Assembly (NCBI GenBank): GCA_027482795.1
Contig: JAIXVS010000053.1
Location: 1 to 10,871 of the forward strand
Direction: 5' to 3'
Source of the DNA: Rhodobacter sp.
GTDB lineage: Bacteria; Pseudomonadota; Alphaproteobacteria; Rhodobacterales; Rhodobacteraceae
DNA: 10,871 nucleotides
Below, piece after piece: positions 6,057-10,871 of this stretch. The notes beneath the pieces are model-generated. The model made no database searches. It had not been told where the DNA came from and saw only the letters and a list, made by a program, of their open reading frames with translations. The position numbers were made by a program, and so were the translations under genes. Positions within the stretch are counted from its first letter, which is position 1. Each line of letters opens with the position of its first letter.

Positions 6057-8240
6057 ATGACCCAAACCATTACCTTGGCGATTGACGGGATGACCTGTGC
6101 ATCCTGCGTGGCGCGCAGCGAGCGGGTTTTGCGTGCGCAGGCGGGGGTGGTTGCGGCCTCGGTCAATTTGGCCACGCAAAGCGCGCATGTTTCATTCGAT
6201 GACCCTGCCAAAGCCGATGCCCTTGCCGCAGCCCTTACCCGCGCGGGCTATGCCAGCCGCGCCTTGCCCAAGGATGAGATTCGCCTTGCAGATCATGGCG
6301 CGGGCGATGAATGGCGCAAAACGGCGCTGGCGGCGGCGCTGACCTTGCCCGTTTTTGTGGTGGAAATGGCCCCGCATATCTGGCCAGCGCTGCATCATCT
6401 GCGGATGGGGGTGATCGCCGATACCACGCTTGCGCTGGTGGAAATGGCGCTGATCGGGTTGGTTTTGGCTGTGCCTGGGCGCGGGTTTTTCACCAAAGGC
6501 ATCCCCGCGCTGCTGCGCGCCGCCCCTGATATGAATGCGCTGGTCGCCATGGGGGCGGGGGCGGCATTTGGCTATTCCGCCTATGTTGCCGTGGCGCAGA
6601 CGGGCGGGGCCGTGTATTTCGAGGCGGCAGGCGTGACGGTAACCCTAATCCTGCTTGGCCGCGCGCTGGAAGCGCGAGCCAAAGGTGCTGCAGGGCAGGC
6701 CATTGCGCGGCTGATCGATTTGCAGCCACAAACCGCCCTGCGGATCGACGCGGGCAATCCCATTCCTGTGCCCATCGCCGCGCTTGCCGTGGGCGATACT
6801 ATATTGGTGCGCGCGGGCGAGCGTTTGCCCGCCGACGGCATTGTGACCGAAGGTCAATCCAGCCTTGATACATCCATGCTGACGGGCGAGGCGATGCCCG
6901 TGGCCATAACGCAGGGCGATGCGGTGACGGGCGGCTGTATCAACGGGGCAGGGGCGCTGCATCTTCGCATCACTGCGGTAGGCGCAGGCAGCACGCTGGC
7001 GCGGATCACGGCGATGGTTTCGGACGCGCAGGCCAGCAAGCTGCCCGTGCAAGACATGGTCGATGGGGTGACGCGCTGGTTTGTGCCCGTTGTTATGGCA
7101 CTGGCCGCTGTGACCTTTGCCGCGTGGATGTTGGCGGGCGCAGGCGTAGGGGCCGCGATGATTCATGCTGTTTCGGTGCTGATTATCGCCTGCCCCTGCG
7201 CGATGGGGCTTGCCGTGCCTGTGTCAATTCTTGTCGGCACGGGGCGCGGCGCGCAGATGGGGGCGCTGTTTCGCGGCGGGGCGGGATTGCAGAAATTGGC
7301 AGGGGTTCGCACAGTGGCCTTTGACAAGACAGGCACCCTAACAATTGGCCGCCCGCGTGTGGTGAAGGCGCTGGATACGGGCGGCGCGCTGGCCTTGGCC
7401 GCTGGGGTCGAAGGGCAAAGCAGCCACCCGCTGGCGCGGGCCGTTTTGGACTATGCGGCGCAGCAGGCGGTCGATGCGGCCAAGGTGACCGATGTGCAAA
7501 ATATTGCAGGCATGGGGGCCACTGCCACAGGCGCGGGCGGGGCGATTATGGTTGGCTCGGCCAAGATGATGGGCGATCTGCCTGCGCCCTTTGCCGAATT
7601 TGCCGACCATGCGGGCGCGGCAGGGCAGGGGCTGATCTTTGTGGCGCAAAATGGCCGCGTGATCGGTGCTTTTGCTGCCGAAGACAGCATCAAACCCAAT
7701 GCTGCCCGCGCCATTGCCAGCCTGCACGATTTGGGCCTGCACACCGTTATGCTCTCGGGCGATAGCCTGCCCGTTGCGCAAAAGGTCGGCGGTGCGCTGG
7801 GAATAGATGACATTCGCGCCAGCCTTTTGCCGCAAGATAAGGCGCAGGCCGTGGCGGGCCTGCCTCGCCCGCTTGCCTTTGTCGGCGATGGGATCAACGA
7901 CGCGCCCGCCTTGGCCAGCGCCGATGTGGGCATATCGATGGGCACAGGCACCGATGTGGCAATCGAGGCGGGCGATGTAGTGCTGGTATCGGGCGATGTG
8001 CAGGGCGCGGCGCGCGCGATTGGCCTGTCGCGCGCGGTGATGCGCAATATCCGCCAAAACTTGATCTGGGCCTTCGGCTATAACGTGGCGCTGATCCCTG
8101 TGGCGATGGGGGCATTGGTGCCCTTTGGCGGGCCAGCGCTGTCGCCCATGCTGGGGGCGGGGGCGATGGCGGCCAGTTCGATCTTTGTGCTGGGCAATGC
8201 GCTGCGCCTGCGCCGTTATGGCGCAACGGACGCAACCTAA
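6057..8240 (+). CDS. copA: Cu+-exporting P1B-type ATPase CopA
   Basis: A 727-aa inner-membrane pump that exports Cu+ at the cost of ATP. The ATG at 6057 with GGAGG at 6048-6052 is preferred over an in-frame TTG at 6012, which lies in the promoter. In order: one HMA domain with GMTCASC at 11-17; four membrane segments at about 90-105, 117-139, 159-180 and 184-204; the actuator domain with TGE at 276-278; membrane segments at about 342-365 and 367-394, the latter with the CPC copper site at 379-381; the phosphorylation site DKTGT at 423-427; the nucleotide-binding SHPL motif around His457-Pro458; GDGIND at 610-615; and two last segments with YN at 675-676 and MxxSS at 704-708. CPC, YN and MxxSS together mark the Cu+/Ag+ subgroup. 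All catalytic motifs are intact. It is divergent from the copper chaperone and no regulator gene is adjacent. Confidence 0.97.
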   Translation: MTQTITLAIDGMTCASCVARSERVLRAQAGVVAASVNLATQSAHVSFDDPAKADALAAALTRAGYASRALPKDEIRLADHGAGDEWRKTALAAALTLPVFVVEMAPHIWPALHHLRMGVIADTTLALVEMALIGLVLAVPGRGFFTKGIPALLRAAPDMNALVAMGAGAAFGYSAYVAVAQTGGAVYFEAAGVTVTLILLGRALEARAKGAAGQAIARLIDLQPQTALRIDAGNPIPVPIAALAVGDTILVRAGERLPADGIVTEGQSSLDTSMLTGEAMPVAITQGDAVTGGCINGAGALHLRITAVGAGSTLARITAMVSDAQASKLPVQDMVDGVTRWFVPVVMALAAVTFAAWMLAGAGVGAAMIHAVSVLIIACPCAMGLAVPVSILVGTGRGAQMGALFRGGAGLQKLAGVRTVAFDKTGTLTIGRPRVVKALDTGGALALAAGVEGQSSHPLARAVLDYAAQQAVDAAKVTDVQNIAGMGATATGAGGAIMVGSAKMMGDLPAPFAEFADHAGAAGQGLIFVAQNGRVIGAFAAEDSIKPNAARAIASLHDLGLHTVMLSGDSLPVAQKVGGALGIDDIRASLLPQDKAQAVAGLPRPLAFVGDGINDAPALASADVGISMGTGTDVAIEAGDVVLVSGDVQGAARAIGLSRAVMRNIRQNLIWAFGYNVALIPVAMGALVPFGGPALSPMLGAGAMAASSIFVLGNALRLRRYGATDAT

Positions 8241-8257
8241 ATCGTTTGCGCAGATTT

Positions 8258-8276
8258 TTGCCCAAAAACAGGGCAA
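8258..8276 (+). terminator. Weak stem-loop after copA
   Basis: TTGCCC (8258-8263) and GGGCAA (8271-8276) form a 6-bp stem with a 7-base loop, 18 bases after the copA stop codon. A T-run precedes the stem instead of following it, so a classic intrinsic terminator is not supported. It may only mark the transcript end. Confidence 0.25.
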
Positions 8277-8315
8277 CACCCTTTCATTCCCGCCTATGTT
8301 TGCGCTAACATTCCC

Positions 8316-8344
8316 TTAACGACGTTTTGGGGGTTCGATGTTAT
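8316..8344 (+). promoter_or_regulatory. Possible glgP promoter
   Basis: TTAACG (8316-8321) and TGTTAT (8339-8344) stand 17 bases apart and each matches the sigma-70 consensus at four of six bases. They lie about 60 bases upstream of the glgP start, in the only gap between copA and glgP. The call is weak and made by eye. Confidence 0.25.
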
Positions 8345-8406
8345 GCAACGTTCTGGTCAAAGGGCAGGTAAAGGCGGCAGTGGCCGTGTGATTTGTGGAT
8401 AAAGTG

Positions 8407-10806
8407 ATGACAGAACAGCGCCCCATCGATGTGACCCCCGCCATGCTGCAAGCAGATGTTTTGCGCCATTTAACCTATACGTTGGGCAAGGATGCCGCCC
8501 ATGCCAGCCGTTATGATTGGCGCATGGCGCTGACCTACAGTTTGCGCGACCGTATCGTTGGCCCGTGGTTTGCCGCCACGCGCCGCACCCATGCCGAAAA
8601 CCGCAAGCGGGTTTATTACCTGTCGATGGAGTTTTTGATTGGCCGCATCATGGAAGATGCCGCCACCAACCTTGGCCTGCGCGAGATGGCCGTTGATGTG
8701 ATGGCCGCTTTGGGCCAGAATTTTGCCGATTTGGTCGATGACGAACCTGACGCGGCGCTGGGCAATGGCGGCCTTGGCCGTCTTGCGGCCTGCTTTATGG
8801 AATCGATGGCCACCGTGGGCTGCCCTGCCTATGGCTATGGGATCCGCTATGAACACGGGCTGTTTCGCCAGTTTTTCCAAGGCGGCCAGCAGGGCGAGGC
8901 GCCAGAGGACTGGCTGGCGCACGGCTTTGCATGGGAATTTCCGCGCCCTGAAAGCGCCTATGTGATCCCGTTCAAGGGCCATGTCGAAACACATGGCGGC
9001 GTGGCCGCTTGGGTGCCCGCTGAAACAGTGGTGGCATCGGCCTATGACACCCCCGTTATTGGCTGGCAGGGCAAATGGGCCAATACGCTGCGGCTGTGGG
9101 GGGCGGAACCCACAACCCTGTTCGATTTGGATCGGTTTAATCGCGGCGATTATGCCGCTGCCGCCGAACCCGAAGCACTGGCGCGCACGCTTTCGCGCGT
9201 GCTGTACCCCGATGATACCACCTATCAGGGCAAAGAGCTGCGGTTGAAGCAGGAATTTTTCCTAACCTCTGCCGCGCTGCAAGACATTCTGCGCCGCTTT
9301 AAATCGGCCCATTCCGACCTGCGCGCGCTGCCCAAATTCGTGGCCATTCAGATGAACGACACCCACCCCGCGCTGGCGGGGCCAGAACTGGTGCGCCTGC
9401 TGGTCGATGAAAACCACATCCCCTTTCCCGAAGCGGTGGATATTGCCCGCGCCTGCCTTGGCTATACAAACCACACCCTTTTGCCCGAGGCGCTGGAACG
9501 TTGGGCGACCTTTACCTTTGGCACGACCCTGCCGCGCCATATGCAACTGGTCGAACAAATCGACGCGTGGCATGCGGCGAAATACACGCGCCCGCATTAC
9601 ATTGGCATCGTGAAACATCACGAGGTGCGGATGGGCGAATTGGCCTTTGTGATGGCGCATAAGGTGAACGGCGTTTCGGCTCTGCATTCAGATTTGGTGA
9701 AATCAAACCTGTTTCCGGAACTCAACGCCCTGCACCCGAACCGCATTATCAACCAAACCAATGGCGTCACCCCGCGCCGCTGGCTGAACATGTGCAACCC
9801 TGCCTTAGCGGGGCTGATTACTGATACCATCGGCACGGGCTGGCAGGATGATCTAGATCGGCTGAAGGGGTTAGAGGCTCATGTTGATGACTCTGGGTTC
9901 CAAACCAAATTCATGGCCGCGAAACGGGATAACAAAATCGCGCTGGCCGCTTGGGCGACATCGCATTTGGGGCAGGTCATCTCGCCCGATGCGCTGTTTG
10001 ATGTGCAAATCAAACGGATCCACGAATATAAGCGCCAGCTTTTGAACATTTTGCAAACCGTGGCGCATTACCAGCGCATCAAAGATAACCCGCAGGCGGG
10101 GTGGATTGCGCGGGTGAAAATCTTTGGTGGAAAATCCGCGCCAGGCTATGCGGTGGCCAAGGAAATTATCCATCTTATCAATGATGTGGCGGGCGTTGTT
10201 AACAATGATCCTGAAGTCGGCGATCTGCTGAAAATCATCTATCCGCCCAATTACAACGTATCCATGGCACAAGTGTTGGTTCCCGCCGCAGACCTTTCGG
10301 AGCAGATTTCGACCGCGGGCAAAGAGGCCTCTGGCACGGGCAACATGAAGTTTATGATGAACGGCGCGCCAACGATTGGCACGCTGGACGGCGCGAATGT
10401 GGAAATTTTGGCCGAGGTGGGGGCGGAAAACTTTTTCCTTTTTGGCCTGACCACCGATCAGGCGTTCAAACGCCGCGAAGACCCCGACCAATCGCGCAAG
10501 GCGATTGAGGGCAGCCCTGCCTTGCAGCGGGTTCTGGCGGCGATTGCCGATGGCACCTTTAGCCCCGATCAAAAAGACCGCTACCACGGGCTTGTTCACC
10601 GCGTGTGGCACCATGATTATTTCTTGGTCGCCGCCGATTTTGATGCCTACGAGGCCGCGCAAGCGCAGGTCGATTTGGCCTATGCAGATGGGCCGCGATG
10701 GGCCAAGATGGCGGGCCTGAACACGGCGCGGTCTGGCTATTTCTCGTCCGATCGCACCATTCGCAGCTATATGAAAGATATCTGGGATATCCCTTCCGCC
10801 CTGTAA
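8407..10806 (+). CDS. glgP: Glycogen/alpha-glucan phosphorylase
   Basis: A 799-aa PLP enzyme of family GT35 that releases glucose 1-phosphate from the non-reducing ends of glycogen in the cytoplasm. The frame also offers GTG starts at 8395 and 8404; the ATG at 8407 (MTEQRP) is chosen, with a weak GGA about seven bases before it. Visible family motifs are YYLSMEFLIGR at 70-80, GNGGLGRLAACF at 119-130, MNDTHP at 316-321, QTNGVTPRRW at 450-459, DVQIKRIHEYKRQ at 532-544, and EASGTGNMKF with the PLP-binding Lys at 648, followed by IGTLDGANVEI. Length and motifs fit a full active phosphorylase. The next gene begins 15 bases after its stop codon, so it heads a probable glycogen operon. The maltodextrin-type enzyme MalP is a close relative, but the neighbour favours glycogen. 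Confidence 0.97.
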   Translation: MTEQRPIDVTPAMLQADVLRHLTYTLGKDAAHASRYDWRMALTYSLRDRIVGPWFAATRRTHAENRKRVYYLSMEFLIGRIMEDAATNLGLREMAVDVMAALGQNFADLVDDEPDAALGNGGLGRLAACFMESMATVGCPAYGYGIRYEHGLFRQFFQGGQQGEAPEDWLAHGFAWEFPRPESAYVIPFKGHVETHGGVAAWVPAETVVASAYDTPVIGWQGKWANTLRLWGAEPTTLFDLDRFNRGDYAAAAEPEALARTLSRVLYPDDTTYQGKELRLKQEFFLTSAALQDILRRFKSAHSDLRALPKFVAIQMNDTHPALAGPELVRLLVDENHIPFPEAVDIARACLGYTNHTLLPEALERWATFTFGTTLPRHMQLVEQIDAWHAAKYTRPHYIGIVKHHEVRMGELAFVMAHKVNGVSALHSDLVKSNLFPELNALHPNRIINQTNGVTPRRWLNMCNPALAGLITDTIGTGWQDDLDRLKGLEAHVDDSGFQTKFMAAKRDNKIALAAWATSHLGQVISPDALFDVQIKRIHEYKRQLLNILQTVAHYQRIKDNPQAGWIARVKIFGGKSAPGYAVAKEIIHLINDVAGVVNNDPEVGDLLKIIYPPNYNVSMAQVLVPAADLSEQISTAGKEASGTGNMKFMMNGAPTIGTLDGANVEILAEVGAENFFLFGLTTDQAFKRREDPDQSRKAIEGSPALQRVLAAIADGTFSPDQKDRYHGLVHRVWHHDYFLVAADFDAYEAAQAQVDLAYADGPRWAKMAGLNTARSGYFSSDRTIRSYMKDIWDIPSAL

Positions 10807-10821
10807 CCCAAAGTAGATCAC

Positions 10822-10871
10822 ATGACAGAATACCCCTTTGATTTCGGCGCGTTAGAGGCGATATCGCAGGG
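10822..10871 (+). CDS. glgB: Probable start of glycogen branching enzyme (partial)
   Basis: An ATG lies 15 bases after the glgP stop codon and opens a frame of 16 codons to the window edge (MTEYPFDFGALEAISQ, then a Gly codon starting). The segment ALEAISQG fits the first helix of 1,4-alpha-glucan branching enzymes, which usually precedes a HGDPF motif that would lie beyond the edge. glgB directly after glgP is a usual order in this group. The ribosome binding site is weak (AAAGTAGA). The identity rests mainly on context. Confidence 0.5.
   Translation, partial: MTEYPFDFGALEAISQ

Noticed and set aside
5943..6188. Longer N-terminal extension of the copper chaperone frame
   Set aside because: It crosses the divergent promoter region and overlaps the copA start; the ATG at 5942 has a strong ribosome binding site and gives the normal HMA length.
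7338..8279. Long minus-strand open frame (313 codons) opposite copA
   Set aside because: It lies wholly antisense to an intact copA, its protein is a low-complexity Arg/Ala/His mix, and such frames are expected opposite GC-rich genes.
8343..8402. A 19-codon ORF (start MQRSGQRAG) ending just before glgP, which could be a leader peptide
   Set aside because: Only a GGGGG run stands in for a ribosome binding site, it overlaps the weak -10 candidate, and it has no run of a single amino acid or attenuator hairpin.
9871..10821. Long minus-strand open frame (316 codons) opposite glgP
   Set aside because: It is antisense to well-supported glgP motifs and encodes no recognisable domain.

Overview
The window looks like a chromosomal segment of an alphaproteobacterium, most likely Rhodobacterales (Roseobacter/Rhodobacter type). 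This rests on the GC-rich codon use of the metabolic genes, a stand-alone TfoX C-terminal-domain protein, a short copper chaperone divergent from a Cu+-ATPase, and a glgP-glgB order. The taxon is inferred from gene style, not from a marker gene.

Left part (1-4954, minus strand): two tandem paralogues of a large secreted RTX-type protein. The one nearer the left edge (start at 1996) runs off the window; the other (2402-4954, 850 aa) is complete. Both have an N-terminal region that reads like a clan GH-A glycoside hydrolase barrel (RYPGG, then GNE, then a beta-sandwich-like segment). Each then carries glycine/aspartate-rich calcium-binding repeats, and the complete one ends in a typical type I secretion tail. 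Neither has an N-terminal signal peptide. The acid/base-type Glu is present, but the strand where the nucleophile Glu is expected reads NDAW in both, so they may be pseudoenzymes or use an unusual nucleophile. No type I transporter is in view. This part is visibly richer in A/T than the rest, especially between the genes and in the barrel-coding parts.

Middle (5155-5942, minus strand): a TfoX C-terminal-domain protein preceded by a tiny glutamine-rich ORF (43 aa) with a strong ribosome binding site. The two lie in one frame with a single stop codon between them. Upstream is a cluster of three hairpins, and before that a 65-aa HMA copper chaperone.

Right part (6057-10871, plus strand): copA, a Cu+-exporting P1B-type ATPase, is divergent from the chaperone. 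The 114-bp spacer holds two dyads placed like MerR/CueR-type operators, which suggests that a copper sensor encoded elsewhere controls both genes. After a 166-bp gap comes glgP (glycogen phosphorylase), then the first codons of what is probably glgB, so a glycogen operon continues to the right.

The most unusual items are the tandem RTX/GH-A-like pair with the missing nucleophile, and the small in-frame ORF and hairpin series in front of the TfoX-type gene.
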